Below, piece after piece: positions 25,968-35,304 of a stretch of DNA of 64,000 bases. The stretch's first letter is position 1; every line of letters begins with the position of its first letter. The stretch is from CAVQFB01 sp963711675 (GTDB taxonomy: Bacteria; Acidobacteriota; Terriglobia; Terriglobales; Acidobacteriaceae). The notes under the pieces were generated by a model. That model was not told the DNA's origin, made no database searches, and saw only the letters and a list, made by a program, of their open reading frames with translations. The position numbers and the translations under genes are program-made. Where the stretch lies: assembly GCA_963711675.1 (NCBI GenBank), contig CAVQFB010000002.1:248001-312000 (forward strand), written 5' to 3'.

Positions 25968-26962
25968 ATGTCAACCATTCTCATCGCCGTGGGTGGTAAC
26001 TCCCTGATTCGGGCGGGGGAAAAGGGAACCGTCGCCGAGCAACTGACCAATGCACGCCGCACAGCAGCGGCCATCGTCGGCCTGATTCGAGACGGTCATC
26101 GCCTTGTCATTACCCACGGGAACGGCCCCCAGGTGGGGGCCGCACTGCTGCGGTCCGAACGCGCATCCGACCAGGTTCCCAGTCTTACGTTGGATGTGTG
26201 CGGCGCGGCCACTCAAGGAGAAATTGGATACCTGCTTGCCCAGTCTCTGAACATGAACTCGCCGCCGCCGGTCTGCACGTCCCGGTGGCCAGCATCGTGA
26301 CTCAGACGGTCGTTTCGCTCGATGACCCGGCCATGCAGCATCCCACCAAGCCGATCGGCCCGTTCTACTCACGACTTGATGCCGAGGAGCGACGCCGCCT
26401 TTTCAAATGGCAGATCGTGGAAGATGCGGCGCGCGGCTATCGAAGAGTTGTGCCGTCGCCGGAACCTGTCGAGATTGTCGAACTGGAGGTCATCCGTGAC
26501 CTCATCGATGACGGCGTGCTCGTGGTGGCATGCGGCGGCGGTGGGATTCCGGTAGTGCGAACTCCGGACGGCGTGCAGGGAGTAGAGGCCGTTATCGACA
26601 AGGACCGAGCTTCCGCCCTGCTAGCCTCACGGTTGCGAGTCGATGTCTTCGTCATTTCCACCGATACCGATTACGTTTACCTGGACTACAAGAAGCCTGC
26701 CCAGCGACCCTTGCTGAGAGTGACTGCGGCTGAACTTGAGCAACACTCCAAAGCCGGACATTTTCCGCCCGGAAATATGGGACCAAAGGTGGAATCCGTT
26801 CTGCGCTTTCTCCGCAGCGGCGGCAAAAAGGCCGTGATCACCAGCTATGAGCACCTCTGTGCGGCGTTAGCGGGCCGCGCCGGTACTCATATAGTCCCGG
26901 ACTCGCAGCACGGGGAATCTCAATCCATCCTCGCTGAAGAATTGCCCGTGGGAGGACGCTAA
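25968..26962 (+). CDS. arcC: Carbamate kinase, one frameshift
   Basis: N-terminal part ILIAVGGNSLIRAG and VITHGNGPQVG, then DPAMQHPTKPIGPFYS, RRVVPSPEPVEIVE, VACGGGGIPVV, EAVIDKDRASALLA, FVISTDTDYVYLDY and FPPGNMGPKVES: all canonical carbamate kinase motifs. The frame changes once near 26248, where AQSLNMN in one frame continues as HELAAAGLHVPVASIVTQTVV in another. Carbamate kinase makes ATP from carbamoyl phosphate and ADP, the last step of the arginine deiminase pathway. The stop overlaps the next start (TAATG), so the next gene is coupled. Confidence 0.9.
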
Positions 26963-27952
26963 TGCCCGACCTGACGCTGGCCAACGAAAAAGCCCTCTCC
27001 CTTAATCCGAACGATGGTGTCCGGTCCGAGCGCGTGAAATTGAGACACGTCGTCGAGTCGCAGCAGTTCACGGTTCCTCTTCTTATGGAACTCTTCGCCC
27101 GCTCCCGCGGTATGGAAAGAGTTGTCGCCCGTGGAGGCTCACTCGACTATCAAAACCGCATCATGGCGACGCTGTTCTATCAGCCGTCCACCCGGACGCG
27201 ATTTTCCTTCGAAGCGGCCATGCATCGCCTGGGCGGTAGCGTGCTTTCCACCGAGCACGCGCGCGCCTTTTCTTCAGAGATCGAAGGCGAGCAGGTGGAA
27301 GACTCCATCCGCATCATCGGCAGCTACTCTGACGTTATCGTCATCCGCCATCATGAGGCCGGTGGCGCCAGTCGGGCAGCGCGTGTCTCTCCGGTTCCGG
27401 TCATCAACGCCGGAGACGGCGATGGCGGACAGCATCCCACCCAAGCCTTGCTTGATCTCTACACCATCTACCGCGAACGGTCCGCTGGACGGCTTGAGCA
27501 TTGCCTTCATCGGCGAACTGGACAAGGGCCGGACAGCACGCTCGCTGGCGTATCTGCTCGCCAAGTTCGAGCGCGTGCGAATCTTTTTCGTAGCGCCCGC
27601 CGAACTCCAGATGCGGCCCGACATCCTGGAATATCTCGACGAGCACAACGTGCACTATGACCTGGAATCAGACGTGGACCGGGTCATTCGCGAAGTAGAT
27701 GTCGTCTACCAGACGCGGATCAGGCCGGACCGGCTCGCGGATATCAATGGGCTGAAGCGATATGCGATCGACTCGGCAGTCTTGCAGAAGATGAAGTCAG
27801 ACGCCATGATCCTCCACCCGTTGCCACGAACGGTGGAGCTTGACAAGACCGTGGATGACGATCCCCGAGCGCTCTACTTCCGCCAGGCGGTCAACGGCCT
27901 TTACGTTCGCATGGCGCTGTTAACCATGTTGTTGGAGAAAGTGAGCGACTGA
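26962..27952 (+). CDS. Aspartate carbamoyltransferase-like protein, one frameshift
   Basis: The carbamoyl-phosphate loop is FYQPSTRTRFSFEAAMHRLGG. The segment NAGDGDGGQHPTQALLDLYTI and the late HPLPR..ELDKTVDDDPRALYFRQA.NGLYVRMALL region match aspartate carbamoyltransferase (PyrB) rather than ornithine transcarbamylase. One frame change near 27475 joins DLYTIYRE to LDGLSIAFIGELDKGRTARSLAYLL. No regulatory PyrI or other pyrimidine gene is nearby. It may feed carbamoyl phosphate from arginine into carbamoyl-aspartate, or act on another amine; the latter is speculation. Confidence 0.82.
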
Positions 27953-27972
27953 CAAATATTCGAAAGGGCCCT

Positions 27973-29187
27973 ATGTCCATTATTGAAGAGACGACTCGCA
28001 CCCAGGAATTTGTTGATCTCGAAGACCAGTATGGCGCCCATAATTACCATCCCCTTGATGTTGTCATCGAGCGCGCCGAGGGCGTCTGGGTATATGACGT
28101 CGAAGGCAACCGTTATCTCGATTGCCTGGCGGCCTATTCGGCTGTCAATCAGGGGCACTGCCATCCCAAGATCCTCAAGACGCTCACCGAGCAGGCCCAT
28201 CGAGTCACGCTTACATCGCGGGCATTCCGCAACGAGCAACTGCCTCTCCTCTACAAGGACCTTCACGAGCTCACGGGTTTTGACATGCGTTGCCCATGAA
28301 CTCAGGCGCGGAGGCCGTCGAGACCGCCATCAAGACGGCGCGCAAATGGGGTTACAAGGTGAAAGGCATTCCGGAAGGGAAGGCGGAGATCATCGTTTGT
28401 GCGAACAACTTCCACGGGCGTACGGTCACGATTGTCAGTTTCTCCAGTGACGAGCAATATCGCGACGGGTTTGGACCCTTCACGCCAGGATTCAAAGTGA
28501 TTCCGTTCGGCGACGCAGGCGCTCTGCGTGAAGCCATCACTCCCAATACGTGCGCTTTTCTGGTCGAGCCTATTCAGGGCGAGGCCGGCATCATCATTCC
28601 GCCAGCACGGTTATCTCCGGGAAGCCGCTGAGATTTGCCGCGAGAACCGGGTTCTTCTGATGACGGATGAAATCCAGTCGGGCCTGGGCCGTACTGGCAA
28701 GCTGTTCGCCTACATGCATGACGGAATCACGCCAGACGTCCTGATTGTGGGTAAAGCCCTCGCTGGCGGGTTCTATCCCGTCTCTGCGGTTCTCGCTTCG
28801 AAAGAGATCATGAGCGTGTTCCAGCCGGGTGACCACGGCAGCACTTTTGGCGGAAACCCGCTCGGCTGCGCGGTCGCCCGTACGGCGTTGCGGGTACTAG
28901 TCCAAGAGAAGATGGTCGAACGCTCTGCCGAACTGGGAACTTACTTCCTCGATCGCCTCAAGACACTTCGTAGTTCTGTGCTCCGCGAAGCTCGTGGCAA
29001 GGGTTTGTGGATCGGCATCGAACTGAACCGGCCGGCACGCCCATACTGCGAAGCCCTGAAACGCGAGGGAGTTCTGTGTAAGGAAACGCATGATCGCGTC
29101 ATTCGTATCGCTCCCCCGCTCGTGATTACGCGCGAAGAGATCGATTGGGCGTTTGACCGCATCAGAGCTGTTGTCGAGCGGCACTGA
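27973..29187 (+). CDS. rocD: Ornithine aminotransferase (class III), two compensating frameshifts
   Basis: 405 codons, the usual length. The motifs are YLDCLAAYSAVNQGHCHPKI, NSGAEAVETAIKTARKWGY, FHGRT, LLMTDEIQSGLGRTG and the PLP lysine in IVGKALAGGFYPVSAV. The frame changes near 28288 (one base missing after GACATG) and back near 28605 (one extra base before CACGGTTATCTC); both fall in conserved sequence, so sequence error is likely. The enzyme converts ornithine and 2-oxoglutarate to glutamate semialdehyde and glutamate, draining ornithine toward glutamate or proline. It follows the carbamoyltransferase gene by 20 bases. Confidence 0.88.
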
Positions 29188-29283
29188 GCATTCGCCGTCC
29201 ATCTGGGAGCACACGGACCAAACGTTGCCGGGGCGGTTCAGTTCGTGGAATTCAACCTCACCCGCCTCGTATATTGAGAGCAG

Positions 29284-30108
29284 ATGACCCGGCGCGTACT
29301 GCTTTGTCCACCCACATATTTCGAGGTCCGCGATGTCAAGAACCCTTATATGCAGGGGGCCGGGCCCGTTGATCGCAAGAATGCGCTTCGCCAGTGGGAA
29401 GATCTTCGGCACGCCTTGAAAGATGCAGGCGCACATGTGGAAACCATCCAGCCTGTGCCCGGTCTTGAAGACATGGTCTTCGCCGCGAACCCGGTTTTTG
29501 TCGGTCGCGACAAGAAAGGAAAATTCATTGTCCCAAGTGAAATGCGCTTCGTGTCGCGACAACGCGAAGTCCCGCACTATGTCGACTGGTTCCACAAGCG
29601 CGGCTACCGAGTCATCTATCTGGACCTGGTTGGCGAGTGCCTCGAGGGTCACGGCGACTTGCTCTGGCATCCTGATCATTCAAAGATATGGGCGGGGCAC
29701 GGCATTCGCTCTACGCGTCGTGGCGTCGAGAAGTTTTCATCCGTTATGCAGGACCTCGGTTTCCCGGTCATTCCCCTGCAACTGGTTGATCCCCGCTGCT
29801 ATCACCTTGACACCTGCTTCTGCCCGCTGAACAGCGATGCAGTCCTCATTCATGCTCACGCCTTCAGCCCGGATTCGTTCGCGACCATACGAGGAGGATG
29901 GAAGCGAGTCCATGAACTCGATCGTGATGAGGCTTATCAATTTGCTTGTAACGGTATCGTTATTAATGGAAGGTATATCACCTCTCATCTTACACCCAGC
30001 CTTCGGCAGGCTCTGCAAGCCGAGGGCCTGACACCGTGTACGGTGGACACGTCGGAGTTTGAGAAGTCCGGCGGCAGCGTCTTCTGCATGAAGTGCTTTT
30101 TCGATTAA
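29284..30108 (+). CDS. Arginine deiminase/dihydrolase-like enzyme (amidinotransferase fold)
   Basis: 274 residues of the guanidino-group-modifying superfamily. Catalytic positions are visible: N69 in MVFAANP, E121 in EGHGD, H174 in YHLDTCF and C268 in GGSVFCMKC. Size and motifs resemble dimethylarginine dimethylaminohydrolase and the N-terminal domain of cyanobacterial ArgZ/AgrE, which turns arginine into ornithine, ammonia and CO2. With ornithine transcarbamylase, carbamate kinase and ornithine aminotransferase upstream, either a deiminase (giving citrulline) or a dihydrolase is plausible. It is 96 bases after the aminotransferase gene and probably ends the operon. Confidence 0.8.
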   Translation: MTRRVLLCPPTYFEVRDVKNPYMQGAGPVDRKNALRQWEDLRHALKDAGAHVETIQPVPGLEDMVFAANPVFVGRDKKGKFIVPSEMRFVSRQREVPHYVDWFHKRGYRVIYLDLVGECLEGHGDLLWHPDHSKIWAGHGIRSTRRGVEKFSSVMQDLGFPVIPLQLVDPRCYHLDTCFCPLNSDAVLIHAHAFSPDSFATIRGGWKRVHELDRDEAYQFACNGIVINGRYITSHLTPSLRQALQAEGLTPCTVDTSEFEKSGGSVFCMKCFFD

Positions 30109-30306
30109 TCCTCCCCAAAAAAGCCGCAAATGGCGCCCCCAACTCCTAACTGCCCCCATCTTTCGACTGCCCAATCGCCAAGGCAATTGCCCTGTCAAAG
30201 GGATGCGGAGTAATATGCCAACCGAGCGACTTTGTGCCCCCGCTGCGCGTATTAGCGTTCACACGAATGGAAATGGCATTCGCCCTGATGCCACCGGTGC
30301 TTATTT

Positions 30307-32939
30307 ATGTCGGAGTTCCGGCCCGCCTTCTCGAATCCGCAGCAAGAAGATGATTCCCTGTCTGGAGTTGTGGCTGGGCGGTTTGTAATTGGCGAACGCT
30401 TAGGCAAAGGCGGAATGGGCGAGGTCTACCGGGCTGAGGACCTGAAGCTCAAGCGAACGGTCGCGTTGAAGCGGCTTGCTCCCCAACTAAGATCTGATCC
30501 CATCTATCGCCGCCGCTTTCAGCAGGAGGCGGAACGGGCTTCGCGCTTCAGCGACTCCCACGTTGCATCGATCTTTGATGTTCTCGAAGACCATGGCGAA
30601 ATGCTCTTCGTCATGGAGTATGTCGAAGGGCAGACTCTGCGCCGGCGCCTACGCGATCCCATGACCCTCGAGCAGTTCTTCGGAATCGCCAAGGAATGCG
30701 CCGAGGCTCTCATGGCTGCGCACGAGAGCAGCATCATCCATTGCGACATCAAGCCGGAAAATATCATGCTGGCCACCAATGGCCGAGTGAAGATTCTCGA
30801 CTTTGGTGTGGCCAAACACCTGCCGCGTAGCGACCAGAGCTCCACCGTCGATCGCACTGGCGGCATGGGCGGAACGCCCGCCTACATGTCGCCTGAAGTG
30901 CTGCTGGAAAGGGTTCCGGACGCGCGAGCTGACATCTTCTCCCTGGGTATGGTTTTTTACGAAGCCTTGACCGGCCATCACCCTTCATGGCAGGCAGCTT
31001 CGTTGCCACCAGTGATCGCATCAGGAACGAGACGCCTACGCCAATTCGGATCTTTAATGCCAAAGTGCCCGATCAGCTGGAGGCGTTGGTCAACAAGGCG
31101 ATGGCCAAGGACCCAGCCAAGCGCTACCAGAGCGCCCATGAGTTGCTCGATGAGTTGCGTGCTGTGGAAACTGGCATCACCCCTGCCCGACGATTGCGTC
31201 TGCTGCCTTCACGGCTGACAGAGGAACGGAAGGTGGTTTCTTCGAAAAAAGGCTTGGCGGCGGCGATCATTGCTCTCGTCCTCCTGATTGCCGGCCTGCT
31301 CTGGCGTGGAGAAATCAAGCGCTGGCTCAGCTTCGGCAGACCGGGAGCGATCCACCTCGCTGTTTTGCCATTTATCTCAACTGGCAATGATCCCAGCACC
31401 AAGGCTTTTTGCGATGGCCTGACCGAAACTCTGGCCGCCAAGCTCACTCAGCTCTCGGGCAACTATCCCTTGCAAGTTGTGCCAACGAGCGAGGTTCGAG
31501 CCGAAGGTGTCACCAACGTCGAACAGGCCAAGAAAGACTTCGGCGTGAACTACGTTCTGGAGGGAAGCTTGCACGCTTCCGGAGATCAGGTGCGAGTCAC
31601 CTACAGCCTGGTGGATGCGAACGTGAGGACGCAGGTACACGCCGGCAGCATCGACGGCAGCGCGGCCGACGCCTTTGGAGTGGAAGATCGTGTGGTCGAC
31701 GGAGTTCTGGAACTGCTTGGTCTCGAAATTCAGACCAACGATCGCGTCGTGCTGGCGGCACACGGCACCAACAATCCGTCAGCCTACGATCAATATCTGC
31801 GTGGCCGGGGCTATCTGCTCGAATATCACAAGGCGGAGAATATCGACAATGCCATCGCCTCGTTTAATCGCGCCCTGAGTTCCGATCCGAAGTATGCGCA
31901 GGCGTATGCCGGATTGGGCCAGGCATACTGGAGGGGATACCAGGAAGGACTGCATGGTAGTGACTGGGTGGGTAAGGCGAGCACGGCGTGTCAGCAGGCT
32001 GTCGCCGACGACCTCAAGTCCGCTGAAGGTTTCGCATGCCTGGGTACGATCTATAGCGGAACCGGCGAATACGAGAAAGCTGCATCGCAGTTTCAAAAAG
32101 CCACTACCCTGGACCCCACCAACGACGAGGCCTTCCGTGGCTTAGCAAAGGCAGAGCAAAAACTCAACCATCCCGCTGAGGCAGAGGCGACCTACAAGCG
32201 CGCCATTGCCCTCCGTCCTCAGTATTGGGCCGGATATAGCTGGCTCGGAGCCTTCTACTTCCGTCAAGGACGCTACGACGACGCTGTGAAAATGTTTAAG
32301 GAAGTCATTAGCCTCTCACCGGACAACTTTCGCGGTTACTCCGATCTCGGTGCGCTGTATGTAGTTCAGGCGCGCTATTCCGATGCAATAGGTGTTCTCG
32401 ATAAGTCGATCGTCATACGCCCAACTGTGGATGCGTATATCAATTTAGGCACGGCTTATTTCTATCTGCGCAAGTTCGATGCGGCTGCTCACAATTACGA
32501 GCAGGGACTTAACCTGGATAAAACCAGCTATCTGGTTTGGGGCAATCTTGGTGATGCGTACTATTGGGCACCTGCAAAGCGACAACAGGCAGCGGCGGCG
32601 TATCGTGAAGGGCTGCGGTTGACTGACGAGGCCCTCAAGGTCAACCCGAAAGAAGGCACCACCCTCGCCTACCGTGCGAATTATCTGGCGATGCTCAATC
32701 AGCGGGACGCCGCCATCGCATCAATCGAGAAAGCGGTAGTTCTTTCCCCGAAGGACCCCGACGTACGCTTTCGCGGCGCGCTCGTCTATAACCATTTTGG
32801 GGATACCGATCAGACGTTGCAGTGGTTAGGTCAAGCGCTTTCGGAGGGTGCTTCGGTTGCCTCGATTCGGGACACTCCAGACTTCGATCACCTTCAAAGT
32901 GATCCGAGGTTGAAAAGCTTGGAGGCTGGAAGAAACTGA
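30307..32939 (+). CDS. Membrane Ser/Thr protein kinase with TolB-like and TPR domains, one frameshift
   Basis: The N-terminal Hanks kinase domain has LGKGGMGEVY (G33-G38), VALK (K55), HCDIKPEN (D147) and DFG (D165). The catalytic-loop Arg of HRD is replaced by Cys146, making it a non-RD kinase. The frame changes once near 30985 (GHHPF then MAGSFVATSDR). A membrane helix (GLAAAIIALVLLIAGLLW) follows, then a TolB-amino-terminal/FlgO-like domain (LAVLPFIS...YVLEGSLHASGDQVRVTYSLVDA) and about eight TPR units to the end. This architecture is frequent in Acidobacteriota and some other soil phyla. Substrate and signal are unknown. Confidence 0.85.
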
Positions 32940-32985
32940 TCGGACAACGGTTTCTGGCTGTTAAATACACTTAAAGGAGACAAGG

Positions 32986-33351
32986 ATGGACGAGATCAAA
33001 GGAGTTCTCAATGACATGGTGGAATTTCCCCACCGCAGGCGGATGCGTGACCCAGAGAGTCTGCCCGTGCATCTTCGCCAGGATGGCGACGTGGACAATG
33101 AAGTAGTCAATCTCAGCCGATCTGTCGGCGATGAGATTGTTTGGATTTCCTCAGGCGACCACTTCAGTGTCTACTTTCCAGTAACTCCCTTTACTTCACC
33201 AAGCACATCACAAACTTTTGACGTTCCGGCTGGTGGCTCGGTGAGTTCAGGGAAGCCGCGCCCCGATGCACCGATTGCACACTACCAGTACTTCGTCACA
33301 AACTTGGCGCTGGCAAAGAGTGCAGATCCTGGAGTTTCGGTTAAAGAGTGA
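32986..33351 (+). CDS. Hypothetical beta-rich protein
   Basis: 121 residues with a strong ribosome binding site (AAGGAGAC) before the ATG. The central part (NEVVNLSRSVGDEIVWISSGDHF..YFPVTPF) looks beta-rich and recalls a cupredoxin-like or immunoglobulin-like sandwich without evident metal ligands. It follows the kinase-TPR gene by 46 bases. No family is recognised. Confidence 0.6.
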   Translation: MDEIKGVLNDMVEFPHRRRMRDPESLPVHLRQDGDVDNEVVNLSRSVGDEIVWISSGDHFSVYFPVTPFTSPSTSQTFDVPAGGSVSSGKPRPDAPIAHYQYFVTNLALAKSADPGVSVKE

Positions 33352-33420
33352 TGGCTCGGGGGCGTTAGCGGAAGAGAATAAGAGGGGGATTCTCTTTTGT
33401 TAACTGAGGGTATGTATTGA

Positions 33421-33954
33421 TCACTCTGCGGGCGCGAACACTCGCCCTCGGCAACTGGCGCAAAGTTCGGTGCTCTTGAGGTCGATCCACTCCACCGCGT
33501 GCGACGGAGCCATAACGCACTGGTAGTCGTCGCAGTGTGTCAGATTCAGCGTGTGTCCAATCTCGTGGACTGCCTCTTTTAAGAGCCGTTCGCGGAAGAT
33601 ATTCCCGTCCCCAGGCAGTCCGTAAAACTCCTGTGTCAGCCGATGAGCTGACACTACGGCGCACGGTCCACCCATTTGCGCTTCGCCAAAAACAAACGTG
33701 AGAATCGGGATATAGAGATCCACTCTCGCGACTCCCAGCATCCGCCAGGAATTTCCGTTCAAGTAGCTCTGCATGCGATGAAGGATTTCGGAGGAATGGT
33801 ATTGCTGCCGCTCGCCGTGGAAGGCGGGCTCCGGATCGAGCTTAAGACGCAGGATCTCGCAAGGCAGCTGAAACACATCCGCGAGTCCAGGCGCCAGGTC
33901 CCGCAGTAGCCCGTCGTTGAGTTGCCCGATCGGAAGCAGTTGCAACGCTTTCAT
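33421..33954 (-). CDS. amzA: Archaemetzincin zinc metalloprotease
   Basis: 177 residues. The metzincin zinc motif HEIGHTLNLTHC is followed by the archaemetzincin cysteines: one in the motif, CVM and a closing ELCASC, which bind a second zinc. Length and motif match archaeal AmzA and human AMZ proteins. The start overlaps the stop of the sigma-54 regulator gene by four bases, so it is translationally coupled to the two-component system. Physiological substrates of bacterial members are unknown. Confidence 0.9.
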   Translation of the reverse strand: MKALQLLPIGQLNDGLLRDLAPGLADVFQLPCEILRLKLDPEPAFHGERQQYHSSEILHRMQSYLNGNSWRMLGVARVDLYIPILTFVFGEAQMGGPCAVVSAHRLTQEFYGLPGDGNIFRERLLKEAVHEIGHTLNLTHCDDYQCVMAPSHAVEWIDLKSTELCASCRGRVFAPAE

Positions 33955-35303
33955 CGCGTTTCAAGGACAGGCCTGCTCCAGCCATACTTCTTCAACTTAT
34001 GGTGCAGTGTGACCCGGTCGATATCAAGAATCTCGGAGGCTCGGGTCTGATTCCAGCCACATTGTTCCAGCACACGCAGAATGTGGGCCTTTTCGATCTC
34101 CTCCAGGCTCTTGGACGCTCCGTTCGGCGAGGTGGTCTTGAAGGCAAAGTCCTGTTCGCGCAGTTCAGGCTCCTGGGCTACCACCATGGCCCGTTCGACT
34201 GCGTTCTCCAGTTCGCGCACATTCCCGCTCCACTGCTGCTGCTGTAGCAGGTTCATTGCCGCCGGGGCCACACGATTAATCTTCCTGTTCATCTGCAGTG
34301 CAAACTTGCGCACGAAGTGGTCGACCAGCAAGGGGATGTCGTCACGGCGCTCGCGCAAAGGCGGCAGCTCGATGTGGAACACGTTCAGGCGATAGAAAAG
34401 ATCGGGCCGGAATTTTCCTTCCTCAATCAGTTGCTCCAGGTTCTTATTGGTCGCGGCGACGCAGCGAAAGTCCACCTTGATCGGCTGGTTGCTTCCGACG
34501 CGCACAATCTCGTGTTCCTGCAGGACGCGCAAGAGGTCGGTCTGGGTCTTCAAACTGATGTCGCCGATCTCATCGAGAAACACGGTGCCACCTTCGGCGA
34601 TCTCAAACTTTCCTTTCTTGCGATATTGGGCCCCGGTAAAGGCTCCTTTCTCGTGCCCGAATAGCTCGCTCTCCAATAATGTCTCGGTGAGGGCGCCGCA
34701 GTGGATCACGACCAGAGGATGAAATCGCCGGTTGCTGGCATGATGAATGGCGCGTGCCACCAATTCCTTGCCGGTTCCACTCTCGCCGGTAATGAGCACG
34801 GTAGCGTCGGTGGGGCCGACCGTTTCGATCGCGTCAAAGACCTTCCGCATGGCGGCACTTTGTCCGGCCATTTCTTCCGGCCGGGCAGCTTCCGCCACAG
34901 TTTCGCGCAGGCGGACGTTCTCCCGCTGGGTCAGCTTGTGCTCCAGGGCCTTCTTCACCAGGTGTGCGATCTCGTCCGGGTCCAGCGGCTTGGTGACGTA
35001 GTCATAAGCGCCATTCTTCAGTGCTGTGACGGCCGTTTCCACTGAGGCATATCCGGTCATCATGATGACGATCAGATTGGGATCGATCTCGTGCATGCGG
35101 CGCTGCAGTTCGATGCCGTCGGTGCCGCGCATCTTGATGTCGACCAGGGCAATATCCCACTGCTGTTCCGCCAGACCGGTTAAGGCATCGCTGGCGTTTT
35201 CCGCCGTGGTGACCTGATACCCTTCTTCGCGAAACCACTTTCCCAGCGAATCGCGTACGCTGAGTTCGTCGTCCACGATCAGCATCTTCGCCTGAGTAGT
35301 CAA
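33951..35303 (-). CDS. NtrC-family sigma-54 response regulator
   Basis: About 450 residues. Receiver domain (MLIVDDELSVRDSL; phosphoacceptor in ALVDIKMRGTDG), AAA+ domain (GESGTGKELVARAIH, ESELFGHEKGAFTGA, FLDEIGDI) and Fis-type helix-turn-helix (TRASEILDIDRVTLHHKLKKYG). I place the start at TTG 35303: GAGGTG lies six bases upstream, the kinase stop ends at 35305, and longer in-frame extensions would read antisense-like sequence inside the kinase gene. Its partner is the haem-containing kinase upstream. It would switch on sigma-54 promoters in response to redox or respiratory state. Confidence 0.92.
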   Translation of the reverse strand: MTTQAKMLIVDDELSVRDSLGKWFREEGYQVTTAENASDALTGLAEQQWDIALVDIKMRGTDGIELQRRMHEIDPNLIVIMMTGYASVETAVTALKNGAYDYVTKPLDPDEIAHLVKKALEHKLTQRENVRLRETVAEAARPEEMAGQSAAMRKVFDAIETVGPTDATVLITGESGTGKELVARAIHHASNRRFHPLVVIHCGALTETLLESELFGHEKGAFTGAQYRKKGKFEIAEGGTVFLDEIGDISLKTQTDLLRVLQEHEIVRVGSNQPIKVDFRCVAATNKNLEQLIEEGKFRPDLFYRLNVFHIELPPLRERRDDIPLLVDHFVRKFALQMNRKINRVAPAAMNLLQQQQWSGNVRELENAVERAMVVAQEPELREQDFAFKTTSPNGASKSLEEIEKAHILRVLEQCGWNQTRASEILDIDRVTLHHKLKKYGWSRPVLETR

Positions 35304-35304
35304 T

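Noticed and set aside
23550..30108. Arginine cluster as decayed pseudogenes
   Set aside because: Every frame piece keeps catalytic residues and several indels compensate each other, which fits sequence error better than decay; the same pattern hits essential genes lysC, asd and ftsK.
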